Shown: positions 7,515 to 16,340 of the stretch, in pieces
Numbering within the stretch: the stretch's first letter is position 1
How the letters are laid out: every line of letters begins with the position of its first letter
Assembly: GCA_023475105.1 (NCBI GenBank)
Contig: JAMCWJ010000082.1
Location: forward strand, 1-51,437
DNA: 51,437 bases
Origin: Nitrospirota bacterium
Lineage (GTDB): Bacteria; Nitrospirota; Thermodesulfovibrionia; Thermodesulfovibrionales; UBA9159
Direction of reading: 5' to 3'
Translations under genes and position numbers: made by a program
The notes under the pieces: generated by a model
What the model saw: only the letters and a program-made list of their open reading frames with translations
Databases searched by the model: none
Told to the model about the DNA's origin: nothing

Positions 7515-8528
7515 ATGTCGCCCCTTCAGAGCATAGCCTCAGCGGACAAACCCGCTGTGCTGATCGTGGATGATTTCTGGTCCAACCTGGAACTTCTGGA
7601 AGCGATCTTCACGAACGCAGGCCTTGAAGTCTTCAGCGCCGTCGATGCCGTGTCCGCGCTTTCGCTGTTCGAATCGCATAAGATCGATATTGCGATTATC
7701 GATGTGATGATGCCCGGCATGGACGGGTTCGAACTATGCAAAAAGCTGAAGTTTATGACCGAAAAGCAGTTCTTTCCCGTCATTCTTCTCACTGCCCTTA
7801 TCGACAGGCAGAGCAGGATAACTGGTCTGGAGTGCGGCGCGGACGACTTCATCAGCAAGCCTTTCGATGCTGGTGAGCTTATCGCGAAGGTGAGGTCCCT
7901 GATAAAAGTGAAGAACCTTCAGGACGAACTCGAGCATTCCGAGAATGTGATCCTTACGCTGGCGGTCGCAATGGAGGCGAGAGACCCTTATACCAAGGGA
8001 CACTCCGTCAGGGTCGGGGAGATTTCGATGTCTTTTGCCTCGTTCCTCGGTTTCGCGAAAAAAGAGCAGGAGCAGATGAAAAAGGCCGGGCTGCTTCACG
8101 ACATAGGCAAAATAGGAGTGGACACGAACCTCCTCTGCAAGGAAGGTCAGCTGACCGGCGAAGAACTGGAGTCTGTGAAGCGCCACACGATCATCGGCGA
8201 AGAGATATGCAAGCCGCTTGTCTCGATACGGGGGATCCTCCCGGCCATACGGAACCATCACGAGCGCTGGGACGGCAGGGGATTTCCGGACGGTCTGCAG
8301 GGAGAAGATATACCGTTGAGTGCGAGGATCCTTTCGATCGCCGACTCCTTCGACGCGATGGTCTCGAGAAGGCCGTACCGGGAGGGCCGGTCGACGGACG
8401 CGGTGGCGGAGGTCTTCAGAAGCGAGAAATACCAGGGCCAATGGGACCCCGATCTTGTAGAGCGTTTCATCGAAATGATGGGCCGAGCCGGGGTGAGGGG
8501 GGAAGAGGAATGGTCAAAATTGCGATAG
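7515..8528 (+). CDS. Response regulator with HD-GYP output domain (RpfG-like)
   Basis: The protein has 337 residues. A receiver domain covers about 13-130, with phospho-acceptor Asp63 in AIIDVMMPG and the conserved KPFDAGEL lysine near 117. A helical linker leads to an HD-GYP domain (about 145-330) with HSVRVGE, the HD pair His195-Asp196 (LLHDIGKIG), HHERWDGRGFP (GYP loop reading GFP at 256-258) and ADSFDAM. HD-GYP proteins hydrolyse c-di-GMP, and some also hydrolyse 3',3'-cGAMP. All metal-binding residues I can see are intact. The hybrid kinase starts 19 nt before this gene ends, so the pair is translated together and the kinase is its probable partner. Its own promoter sits immediately upstream. 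Confidence 0.9.
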   Translation: MSPLQSIASADKPAVLIVDDFWSNLELLEAIFTNAGLEVFSAVDAVSALSLFESHKIDIAIIDVMMPGMDGFELCKKLKFMTEKQFFPVILLTALIDRQSRITGLECGADDFISKPFDAGELIAKVRSLIKVKNLQDELEHSENVILTLAVAMEARDPYTKGHSVRVGEISMSFASFLGFAKKEQEQMKKAGLLHDIGKIGVDTNLLCKEGQLTGEELESVKRHTIIGEEICKPLVSIRGILPAIRNHHERWDGRGFPDGLQGEDIPLSARILSIADSFDAMVSRRPYREGRSTDAVAEVFRSEKYQGQWDPDLVERFIEMMGRAGVRGEEEWSKLR

Positions 8529-11521
8529 CCGGGGGGAACATCGCAGGCAGTACGGTGATGTCGATGCTGAGGGGGGACCCGGATATCGAGATAGTCGGCA
8601 TCTATGAAAAGGACGGGGAAACGCCGGGAGCGGTCCTGGCAGGGAAATGGGGCATTCCGCTCTATGATGATATCAATCTGCTCGCTGCAAAGGCCGGGCC
8701 TGAAATGATCATCAATGTCACGAACGATTCCAAACTGAGCGAGACCCTGAGGATGTTGTTCAGCCGTATAGAAGTGATCGACGCCTCGGGAGCGCGGTTT
8801 CTCTGGAAGACGATCGAGAAGCAGAAAAAGGCGCTGATCGAGCTCCGCAGGGCGATGGAGGACCAGAAAAGAATCCTTGCGATCGCGGAAAGCGCAGTAG
8901 CGGCGGAGACAGTCGGCGAGTTCATCGGGGGCATCCTCGAGAGGGCACTCGAGATCAATGATTCGAAGGCGGGGAGCATCGTTGCGGTCGAGGGAGAGGA
9001 AGTGCGCCTTCTCGCATCGAAAGGACTGAGCACGAGGTTTACGGAAAACAAGCGCTGGAAAGTGATGCGCGGCGGCCTCACCGACAGGGTGATACGGAAA
9101 AAGGAAATGCTCGCGATACCGGACATCTCGAAAATCGATTTTGCGAACACCCCATCCCTTATCCGTGAAGGCATACGGGCGATGCTCGTCAGCCCCGTTA
9201 CAGTGGGCGGCCGCATCAACGGGATCATGTTTTTCGACGACTTCAAACCGAGGCAGTACTCTGAAAGACAAAAACGCGCGATCGGCCTCGTGGTGAAGAT
9301 CCTCGGCCTTGTCCTCGACAGGCAGCGTCTCGCGAGAAACCTCGGGGAGCGGGAGGAGGAACTTTTCCGTCTCAGGGAGAGGTTCGAGGGAAAGGTGAAG
9401 GAGCGCACCGGAGAACTCGAGAAGATGAACCGGGAACTGGAGCGCGCCAGCCAGCACAAGTCCCGGTTCATTGCGAACATGAGCCACGAACTGAGGACGC
9501 CCCTGAATTCGATTCTCGGCTTCTCCGAGGTGCTTCTGGAGAAGACCTTCGGGAATCTGACGGAGAACCAGGAACGTTATCTCGGGAACATCCGCACCTC
9601 CGGCAAACACCTCCTGGAGCTGATAAACAATGTCCTCGATATCGCCAAGATCGAGGCGGGTAAATACGAGATGAGCTATGAGACGTTCCGCATCGAGGAT
9701 ATGATTTCCGAGGTCTTCTCGGTCATGAAGCCCCTGGCGGACAAGAAGGCCGTGGAACTCAGGCTCGGCATGCGGGGCGACCTCGATTCCGTCACCTTCG
9801 ACCCAATGAAACTGAAACAGGTCTTTTATAACCTTATCTCGAATGCGATAAAGTTCACCCCCGAAGGCGGAAAGGTGAGCGTGGTCATCGACCGGGAGCG
9901 GGCAGGGGACGCTTCAGAGAACCAGGAGTATGCGAGGTTCTCTGTCAGCGACACCGGCGTCGGTATCCGCACCGAGGACTTCGACAGGATCTTCGATGAG
10001 TTCGAGCAGGCGGATTCGGCCTTTTCGAGGCAGTATGGGGGCGCAGGGCTCGGTCTTGCCCTGACGAAAAAACTCGTCGAGCTCCACGGAGGGCGGATCA
10101 CGGTAGAGAGCAGACTTGGTCAGGGGAGCACGTTCACGGTCTTCCTGCCGCTCATGGCCCCTCTTCGGGAGGAGCCTGCCGGGGAGGTCGAGGCGGTGAG
10201 CCTGGACTTTCCCTGGATGGACGAGAAGGCCCCCCTTATTCTCGTCGTCGAAGACGACCCCGCGAGTGCGGAACTCCTCACGATCCATCTCACACAGGCC
10301 GGCTACAAGGTCGCCCATGCCTTCGACGGAGAAGATGCGGTAGCAAAGGCTTCGTCGCTGAGGCCTTTCGCCATCCTCCTGGACATTATGCTGCCGAAGA
10401 AAGACGGCTGGGAAGTGCTCCAGTCCTTCAAGAGCAACGAGACGACTTCCCATATACCGGTGCTCATCCATTCGATAGTCGACAATAAGGACCTTGCCTT
10501 TGCCCTCGGCGCCACGGACTATCTTATGAAGCCCCTGGACCAGGAAGTTCTGCTCGAGAAACTGAACGGGTTGAGCATGGCGACGAGCACAAAACATCCG
10601 GCCACGATTCTGATCATAGCCTTGAACGGTGAAACGGGGCTGCTGAAGGAGAGCCTCGATCCCGCCCGGTTTCTCATCTATACGGCAAAAGAAGGCAGGA
10701 GAGGGCTGGAACTCGCGTCGGCCCTGAGACCCGATCTGGTCCTGCTAGACTTCGAACTCCCCGATATGCTCGGCTTCGACGTGGTGAAGGAACTCAAGGA
10801 AAGCCCTTCGACGAAGAATATCCCGATATTCATTCTGACGGAAAAGGATATCCCCGTGGAGGAAAGGATGAACCTGATGGGGAAGATCGAAAGGATCATC
10901 CGGAAGCACAAATTCGATGTGAAAGAACTCATCGACCACATTATAGAGATAGAGGTCCTGTATCCGAAGAGGGCCGGACTCGTAGACCAATTGACGGGGA
11001 TCTTCAACCACAGGTATTTTCAGCTGCGCCTCGCCCAGGAAGTCGAGAGGGCGCAGAGGTACAAGCAGCCCCTGAACCTTCTGCTCCTCGATATGGATTT
11101 CTTCGGGCAGTACATCGGAAACAATGATGAGCGTGCGGGCGACGTCGCACTGAAGAAGGTTGCCGAACTCCTCGCGAAAAACGTGAGGGGTTCCGACGTG
11201 GTCGTGAGGTACGGCGGGGACGCCTTTGCCGTTATCCTGCCCAACACGGTCCTCTCCGCAGCACTGTCCCTCGGGAACAGGTTCAATGCGATAATCAGAA
11301 ACTATCCTTTCTCCTGCGAAGAGACGCAGCCCAAGAGACGGCTGACGGCGAGCGTCGGCCTGGCTTTCCTTGACGGGCAGACGCCCGAGGAGCTGATCGC
11401 GCGCTGCGAGAGGGCCCTTGCACAGGCGATCGAAAAGGGCGGCGACAGGGTCGAAATATACGCCGAGGAGAAACAGGAGCAGAGCAAGGTCTCTTCCGGG
11501 GCGCAGGACGGAGCGGACTGA
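8510..11521 (+). CDS. Hybrid histidine kinase: Rossmann-like, GAF, HisKA, HATPase, REC, REC, GGDEF-like
   Basis: The protein has 1003 residues. ATG 8510, preceded by GGAAGAGG, overlaps the regulator gene. Domains in order: a nucleotide-binding Rossmann-like domain (1-105, AIAGGNIAGSTV at the start); a short coiled coil; GAF (about 130-265); a coiled coil (about 290-320); HisKA with phospho-acceptor His326 (NMSHELRTPLN); HATPase_c (about 430-550, with DTGVGI and GAGLGLAL); receiver 1 with Asp625; receiver 2 with Asp747 but without the usual N-terminal acidic pair; and a GGDEF domain (about 830-985). The GGDEF motif reads GGDAF (902-906), with the fourth residue Ala in place of Glu, so cyclase activity is doubtful. 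No membrane segment is visible; it should be cytosolic. The dehydrogenase-like head suggests NAD(P) or another dinucleotide as a signal (inference). Confidence 0.85.
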   Translation: MVKIAIAGGNIAGSTVMSMLRGDPDIEIVGIYEKDGETPGAVLAGKWGIPLYDDINLLAAKAGPEMIINVTNDSKLSETLRMLFSRIEVIDASGARFLWKTIEKQKKALIELRRAMEDQKRILAIAESAVAAETVGEFIGGILERALEINDSKAGSIVAVEGEEVRLLASKGLSTRFTENKRWKVMRGGLTDRVIRKKEMLAIPDISKIDFANTPSLIREGIRAMLVSPVTVGGRINGIMFFDDFKPRQYSERQKRAIGLVVKILGLVLDRQRLARNLGEREEELFRLRERFEGKVKERTGELEKMNRELERASQHKSRFIANMSHELRTPLNSILGFSEVLLEKTFGNLTENQERYLGNIRTSGKHLLELINNVLDIAKIEAGKYEMSYETFRIEDMISEVFSVMKPLADKKAVELRLGMRGDLDSVTFDPMKLKQVFYNLISNAIKFTPEGGKVSVVIDRERAGDASENQEYARFSVSDTGVGIRTEDFDRIFDEFEQADSAFSRQYGGAGLGLALTKKLVELHGGRITVESRLGQGSTFTVFLPLMAPLREEPAGEVEAVSLDFPWMDEKAPLILVVEDDPASAELLTIHLTQAGYKVAHAFDGEDAVAKASSLRPFAILLDIMLPKKDGWEVLQSFKSNETTSHIPVLIHSIVDNKDLAFALGATDYLMKPLDQEVLLEKLNGLSMATSTKHPATILIIALNGETGLLKESLDPARFLIYTAKEGRRGLELASALRPDLVLLDFELPDMLGFDVVKELKESPSTKNIPIFILTEKDIPVEERMNLMGKIERIIRKHKFDVKELIDHIIEIEVLYPKRAGLVDQLTGIFNHRYFQLRLAQEVERAQRYKQPLNLLLLDMDFFGQYIGNNDERAGDVALKKVAELLAKNVRGSDVVVRYGGDAFAVILPNTVLSAALSLGNRFNAIIRNYPFSCEETQPKRRLTASVGLAFLDGQTPEELIARCERALAQAIEKGGDRVEIYAEEKQEQSKVSSGAQDGAD

Positions 11522-11548
11522 TCTTATCGGAGTAAGGAGTTCACTGCC

Positions 11549-12046
11549 GTGGTAGGAAAAACGAGTACACGGTCAGACATTTTTTTTGACGTGTTCCAGA
11601 GCCCCCTGGGTATGCTCTTCCTTGTGTTCTCGGGAAAGAAGCTCGCGGGGATAGCCTTCGAAGGGGAAAGGCCTTCTTATCAAAGGGGAAAAGCGCCCGA
11701 CTCATTCAGGAAGGAACTCGGCGATTACTTCGAAGGCAGGCTGAGGGAGTTCCGCCAGAGCGTCTTTTTCACGGAGGGAACCGACTTCGAAAAGAGGGTC
11801 TGGCTGACCCTGAGGGAGGTTCCATACGGGGAGACAAGGACCTACAAGTGGCTTGCGGAGAAGACCGGCAACCCCAAGGCGGTGCGGGCCGTGGGCAGGG
11901 CCCTCGGCAGCAACCCGGTACCGATTGTAGTCCCCTGCCACAGGATCATAGGGTCAGACGGTTCCCTCGTCGGCTACACCGGCGGGATCGACATCAAGAG
12001 AAGATTGCTCGATATGGAGTATTACTACCTGGCAGCGGGGAAGTAA
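11549..12046 (+). CDS. ogt: Methylated-DNA--protein-cysteine methyltransferase
   Basis: The protein has 165 residues. It removes O6-alkyl groups from guanine by irreversible transfer to its own cysteine. The active-site motif VVPCHRIIG (Cys130) and the preceding winged helix (FEKRVWLTLREVPYGETRTY, NPKAVRAVGRALGSNPVP) are intact. GTG 11549 is preceded by AAGGAG about 8 nt upstream. The gene follows the hybrid kinase by 27 nt and may be cotranscribed. The N-terminal ribonuclease-like domain is short, as is usual for Ogt. Confidence 0.92.
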   Translation: MVGKTSTRSDIFFDVFQSPLGMLFLVFSGKKLAGIAFEGERPSYQRGKAPDSFRKELGDYFEGRLREFRQSVFFTEGTDFEKRVWLTLREVPYGETRTYKWLAEKTGNPKAVRAVGRALGSNPVPIVVPCHRIIGSDGSLVGYTGGIDIKRRLLDMEYYYLAAGK

Positions 12047-12085
12047 GAGATTAGGAAGAACAGGACCGCTAAAGTCACTTATTAA

Positions 12086-12223
12086 CGTCTCAAAATAGTC
12101 TGCATGTTCGCAGGTGTCATTCCCGCGAAGGCGGGAATCCATTTTGAGAAGCATGGATGCCCAACTAAGAACTTCGGGCATGACGGACAAAGGCTCAGAC
12201 CCTGTAAATACTATTTTGAGACA
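12086..12223. mobile_element. MITE-like element, copy 1 (138 bp)
   Basis: Perfect 13-bp terminal inverted repeats, GTCTCAAAATAGT at 12087-12099 and its complement at 12210-12222, flank an AT/GC-mosaic core. The core holds two hairpins: one at 12118-12142 (arms around CCCGC and GCGGG) and one at about 12155-12185 (ATGCCC paired with GGGCAT). No coding frame is present. A second copy at 18754-18918 lies in the opposite orientation, with the same ends and the same two hairpins in mirrored order. It sits between ogt and the higB toxin gene. No clear target duplication is visible. Confidence 0.7.
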
Positions 12224-12279
12224 ATTTATGAGTACAAGACAAGTCTTAAGAGCCGCAGAGGGGGATCAAATTATAGCTA

Positions 12280-12296
12280 TTAACCTAAGGGGTTAA
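12280..12296. promoter_or_regulatory. Candidate HigA operator
   Basis: An inverted repeat TTAACC (12280-12285) and GGTTAA (12291-12296), separated by 5 nt, lies directly before a TTGACA (12305-12310) and the higB start. Toxin-antitoxin operons of this family are usually repressed by their antitoxin at such palindromes. The assignment is by position and symmetry only. Confidence 0.4.
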
Positions 12297-12323
12297 CTAT
12301 TTTCTTGACAAACCAGCCTGATA

Positions 12324-12662
12324 ATGATTATTCTATTTAAGACAGCCAAGCTCGAAAAAGAGTGCAACAGTCAGATTCTTATGCTGAAAAGATTTGGTGC
12401 ACAGAGAGCAAAGCTTCTGATGAGAAGACTGAACGAACTCCATGCGGCTGCTTCGCTTGATGTACTGCGAGATCTCCCCCAGACGCGGTGCCACGAATTG
12501 AAAGGAAACAGGAAAGGGCAACTCTCAGTTGATCTTGAGCATCCCTACCGTCTGATTTTCGAACCGGCGGACGACCCGATACCGAAGAAGAAGGATGGCG
12601 GGCTGGACTGGAGTAAAGTAACAAAGGTAAGAATTTTTGGAGTGGAGGACACACATGAGTAA
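12324..12662 (+). CDS. HigB-like RelE-family toxin
   Basis: The protein has 112 residues. It matches plasmid-maintenance-killer/HigB-type RelE toxins, with a helical hairpin near the N-terminus, then RCHELKGNRKGQLSVDLEHPYRLIFEP, the core beta-sheet with basic residues. Toxins of this fold cut mRNA on the ribosome. The order toxin-then-antitoxin is typical of hig operons. The stop overlaps the antitoxin start by 8 nt. No Shine-Dalgarno sequence is seen. If TTGACA 12305 is the -35, its -10 would fall inside the first codons, so the true start may lie slightly downstream. Catalytic competence cannot be judged. Confidence 0.8.
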   Translation: MIILFKTAKLEKECNSQILMLKRFGAQRAKLLMRRLNELHAAASLDVLRDLPQTRCHELKGNRKGQLSVDLEHPYRLIFEPADDPIPKKKDGGLDWSKVTKVRIFGVEDTHE

Positions 12663-13746
12663 AGAAGAAAGAGGGCAGTTTGCACCAGATTATGCTGTGC
12701 CGCCCGGCGAAACGCTCCAGGAGACTTTGGAGACTGTCGGGATGTCTCAGGCTGAGCTCTCGGAACGAACCGGAAGGCCCAGGAAGACGATCAATGAAAT
12801 TATCAAGGGGAAGGCGGCGATCACTCCTGAAACAGCTCTCCAACTGGAAAGGGTTCTTGGAGTCCCTGCGAGCTTCTGGAATAATCTCGAGAGGAATTAT
12901 CAGGAGACCCTCGCCCGTCTCAATGAACAAAAAAGGCTGCAAAGACAGATCGGATGGCTCGGGAAACTTCCCGTTGCTTTGCTTGTCAGGAACGGCTGGA
13001 TTAAAGGGTATGAGGATAAGATACAGCAGCTCCAGGAAGTCCTCAATTTTTTTGGCGTTGCTTCCCCTGAGCAATGGGAAAGCAGGTGGCGCGGCGCTCG
13101 GGTTTCTTATCGTAAATCGACCGTATTTCAGAGCGATCCCTATGCTGTGGCCTCCTGGCTGAGAATGGGGGAGTTGAGCGCCCAGAAGGCTCGTTGTAAG
13201 TCTTATGATGCAGGGAGATTCAGGAATGCACTTAATGAAATAAGGAAGCTGACAACCCGGCTTCCCGAGGTCTTCCAACCTGAAATTATTCGCCTCTGCG
13301 CGGAATCTGGTGTTGCCGTTGTTTTTCTGCCCGAGCTTCCAAGAATTAGGGCGAGCGGCGCCACATGGTGGGTGAATCCCTCCAAAGCGGTTATCCAGCT
13401 GAGTCTGCGGCACAAGAGCGACGACCAATTATGGTTCAGCTTCTTTCATGAAGCGGGGCATATCCTTCTGCACGGGAAGAAGGAGATATTTATCGAAGGC
13501 GATAGTCAGAATTCCAAGGAAGAAGAGGCCAACAGCTTTGCCGCGGACATCCTTATCCCTCCCAGAGAGTATCGGAAATTCATTCAAACCGGCAGGTACA
13601 GCAAGGTTGCCATACAAAGCTTCGCATCCAAAGTCGGCATCGCCCCCGGCATAGTCGTGGGTAGGCTCCAGCATGACACGCGAATCCATCATAGTTTCTG
13701 TAATGACCTCAAAAGAAGGCTTGAATGGGACGATGCAGGGAAGTAG
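12655..13746 (+). CDS. HigA-type HTH antitoxin fused to ImmA/IrrE-like metallopeptidase
   Basis: The protein has 363 residues. Residues about 14-90 are a HigA/XRE helix-turn-helix (PPGETLQETLETVGMSQAEL, then RKTINEIIKGKAAITPETA). Residues about 230-345 carry an ImmA/IrrE (COG2856) zinc-peptidase signature: FHEAGH with HEAGH at 265-269, then EEEANSFAADILIP providing the third ligand Glu. Ordinary HigA antitoxins have about 100 residues, so this is the extended metallopeptidase-linked form. It would repress the operon and neutralise the toxin; the peptidase may cleave the antitoxin or another repressor (inference). The gene overlaps higB by 8 nt, and GGAG lies upstream of ATG 12655. Confidence 0.85.
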   Translation: MSKEERGQFAPDYAVPPGETLQETLETVGMSQAELSERTGRPRKTINEIIKGKAAITPETALQLERVLGVPASFWNNLERNYQETLARLNEQKRLQRQIGWLGKLPVALLVRNGWIKGYEDKIQQLQEVLNFFGVASPEQWESRWRGARVSYRKSTVFQSDPYAVASWLRMGELSAQKARCKSYDAGRFRNALNEIRKLTTRLPEVFQPEIIRLCAESGVAVVFLPELPRIRASGATWWVNPSKAVIQLSLRHKSDDQLWFSFFHEAGHILLHGKKEIFIEGDSQNSKEEEANSFAADILIPPREYRKFIQTGRYSKVAIQSFASKVGIAPGIVVGRLQHDTRIHHSFCNDLKRRLEWDDAGK

Positions 13747-13885
13747 GGTGCATCATTTCAAGAGCCTGTCGCATAGCCTGCAGAATCCGGGTCGCAGGGC
13801 GCGAACCGGCTTGAAGGCAAGGAGAGTGTGAAGGTGCGAAGTCCAGTAAGCAGAGGGATATTGGTCTCTTTAAGATAATTCTCGA

Positions 13886-14603
13886 ATGGATAGACTAAAT
13901 GAAATATTGCCATATATGCGCGAACAAAGATGTGGTTTATTTATTGGCGCAGGGCTGTCAAAAATTGCTGGGTGTTATGATTGGAATTCAATTGTTAGAG
14001 AGATGTTTACTCACTCGGTAGTCACTCGTAAAGGTATCAAATTGGAAGAACTACCTTCAGATTCTCGGAATGAAGATCTGATTCTATTTTACAAGCAGCT
14101 ATTTATCGAAGGCAATGAGGAGGACGCGTTTTGGGGGATTGCTCGCCGAGTGATTTATCCAGAGCCGGAATTATTTAAGAACGATTACTTACCATTAATA
14201 AAGAAGCTAAACCAGATGTCTCCAAAACCTAAGATAATGATTACAACAAATATAGATGATTGCTTAGAGTCCACAAAAGAATACGACCTAAGTTGAATGG
14301 CTTATGCTCTCGGCTCCGTACGTTCACGAGGATTTCAATTCGGCGTTTTTTATGGAGTATCTGAATGAAATGAAGGCTAAGGGTGAGAAGAACGAAACGG
14401 CCAAATATATTGGGGATATCTATTTGAAAATGCTTGATAAATTTACACCAGACTTTGATCAGGAACATATCCTGGCAATAGTGCAGTTTCTTTATGACGC
14501 CGGTGCGGTGGACAGCGCTAACAGGATATGCAACATCTACGGATCGCGAGGTTATGAGTTCTTGAGAGGCATTTACGAGAGGGCCAACAAGAGAAAGGTA
14601 TGA
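13886..14603 (+). pseudogene. Broken SIR2-domain (defence-type) gene
   Basis: The first part (13886-14296, 136 aa) has the NAD-binding hallmarks of SIR2_2-type domains: CGLFIGAGLSKIAG near residues 17-30 and MITTNIDDCLE near 118-128. It then stops at TGA 14294-14296. A second open stretch in another frame (from about 14292, ATG 14304, to TGA 14603, 99 aa) encodes a helical C-terminus ending ICNIYGSRGYEFLRGIYERA. Intact SIR2-type defence proteins are several hundred residues longer, so the middle seems to have been deleted, leaving head and tail. GATAAT (13874-13879) lies 6 nt before the ATG. The gene is AT-richer than its neighbours and sits beside the toxin-antitoxin pair. Confidence 0.6.
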
Positions 14604-14618
14604 CCGTCGTACCGAAGC

Positions 14619-16340
14619 CTATCGTATATACGCCTCGGTGACGTACCGCCTCATCATCCTGTGAGAATTGAAGTAGTATGCGTTTTTCCCGATGGCGTTC
14701 TGCATGATCCTTATCCAGGTATGCCTGTCGTTGTAGAACGTCGGAATGAGGATGTTTTCGAGCTTGTTGTAAAGGTCCTCTGCGTCCTTCCCGTCGTTCG
14801 CGTTATCCGAAACCCTTGTCTCCGACGGCTCGGGGCCTATCGCCCATCCGGTAAACCCCTCGATATGCCCCTCAATCCACCATCCGTCGAGGACGCTGAA
14901 ATTCGGCACGCCGTTGTGTGCCGCCTTCATCCCGCTCGTTCCCGAGGCTTCGAGCGGCCTGAGCGGATTGTTCAGCCATACATCGACCCCTGATACCAGT
15001 TTCAGGGCCATCTCCATATTGTAGTTCTGGAGATAGACTATCTTGATGCTGTCCCTCAGCCGTTCTTTCAACTCGAATATACGCTCGATGAGTGCCTTTC
15101 CCGCCTCGTCTTTCGGATGGGCCTTGCCTGCATAGATTATCTGCAATCTGCCCGAGCCCATCCTCTTCAGTCTTTCCGTGTCGCTGAAGAGCATGTCGGC
15201 ACGCTTGTATGCCGTCGCCCGGCGCGCAAAGCCGAGGGTGAGGACCCCGAGGTCCATATCGATTCCCGTTTCGGAGCGGACAAAATCGAGAAGGGCCTTC
15301 TTTGCCTCGAGATGGACTGCCCATATCTCGCTGTCGGGGACGCGGCCGACCCTCACGAAAAGTTCAGGCTCGTTTGCCCACCCGGGCAAGTACTTGTCGT
15401 AGAGCCTCTTGAAACTGTCGCAGGTCCAGGTATAGGAATGGACGCCGTTCGTGATCGCGTGGATTTGATATCCCGGGAACATATTCTGCGATACCTCGCC
15501 GTGTTTCTTGGCGACGCCGTTTACGAATTCGGTGAGGTTCAGCGCAAGAAGGGTCATGTTCAGACTATCTTTGCCCCCGAGGTCCTTCAGCACATTCAGC
15601 GGTATCGGCTCTCCCATCACCCGGGAAACGATATCGTAGGAAAACTTGTCATGGCCCGCCTCCACAGGGGTATGGGTGGTGAATACGCATAAGTCTCTCA
15701 CTCTGTCTACGTCCCAAACGAGGCGCTCGTCCCACACTTCCTCGATGTCCCTCTTGAACTCCTTGAGCAATTCGACGGCAAGGAGACTCGCGTGCCCCTC
15801 GTTCATATGATACTTCTTTATCTCGAAGCCGAGTTTGCGGAGCATCCGGACTCCGCCGATCCCGAGCACGGCCTCCTGCTTCAGCCTGTAGACCTTATCT
15901 CCCCCATACAGCGCGGCGGTAATCTCGCGGTCCTCCGGTCTGTTTTCCGCAAGATCCGTATCGAGGAAAAGGACGGGGACGTTTCCCCCGGTCAGGCTCT
16001 TCACCTCGTAGAGCCAGGCCTGAACGAGGACGTCTCTGCCCTCTATTTCGACGGCGACTCTCTGGAGCAGAAGGTCCATGTATAGGGCGGGATTCCATTC
16101 CTCAGGCGCCTCGGTCTGTCTTCCCCGTTCGTCGAGTATCTGCCGGAAGTAGCCCCTCTTGGCGATGAGCGTGACGGCGACCATCGGAAGCCTCAGGTCG
16201 GCCGCGGATTTTATCGTGTCCCCGGCAAGCACGCCGAGTCCGCCGCTGTAAGTCGGTATTTCCTTCCGGAGGCCTATCTCCATCGAGAAATATGCTATCT
16301 TCTGCTCTTTTATGTGCTCCAGCAACCGGTCCGCGTTCAT
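14619..16340 (-). CDS. glgP: Alpha-glucan (glycogen/maltodextrin) phosphorylase, short GT35 form
   Basis: The protein has 573 residues, typical of the short phosphorylases of archaea and Thermotoga and shorter than the 800+ residue E. coli enzyme. It releases glucose 1-phosphate from alpha-1,4-glucans using pyridoxal phosphate. Visible motifs are [10 protein letters not shown] at the N-terminus, [35 protein letters not shown] and the PLP region [14 protein letters not shown] with its lysine, then LDGWW. ATG 16340 is preferred over an ORF start 12 nt upstream because it overlaps the dgt stop as ATGA. It is the last gene of the pdp-dgt-glgP operon. Confidence 0.9.
   Translation of the reverse strand: MNADRLLEHIKEQKIAYFSMEIGLRKEIPTYSGGLGVLAGDTIKSAADLRLPMVAVTLIAKRGYFRQILDERGRQTEAPEEWNPALYMDLLLQRVAVEIEGRDVLVQAWLYEVKSLTGGNVPVLFLDTDLAENRPEDREITAALYGGDKVYRLKQEAVLGIGGVRMLRKLGFEIKKYHMNEGHASLLAVELLKEFKRDIEEVWDERLVWDVDRVRDLCVFTTHTPVEAGHDKFSYDIVSRVMGEPIPLNVLKDLGGKDSLNMTLLALNLTEFVNGVAKKHGEVSQNMFPGYQIHAITNGVHSYTWTCDSFKRLYDKYLPGWANEPELFVRVGRVPDSEIWAVHLEAKKALLDFVRSETGIDMDLGVLTLGFARRATAYKRADMLFSDTERLKRMGSGRLQIIYAGKAHPKDEAGKALIERIFELKERLRDSIKIVYLQNYNMEMALKLVSGVDVWLNNPLRPLEASGTSGMKAAHNGVPNFSVLDGWWIEGHIEGFTGWAIGPEPSETRVSDNANDGKDAEDLYNKLENILIPTFYNDRHTWIRIMQNAIGKNAYYFNSHRMMRRYVTEAYIR

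Noticed and set aside
8207-8509. 101-codon N-terminal extension of the hybrid kinase
   Set aside because: It is an out-of-frame shadow of the HD-GYP gene; the conserved Rossmann start MVKIAIAGG at 8510 has its own ribosome binding site.
12305-12334. TTGACA-18-TATTCT as the higB promoter
   Set aside because: The -10 would fall inside the first codons of higB, so either the promoter or the start is wrong. Not entered as a feature.
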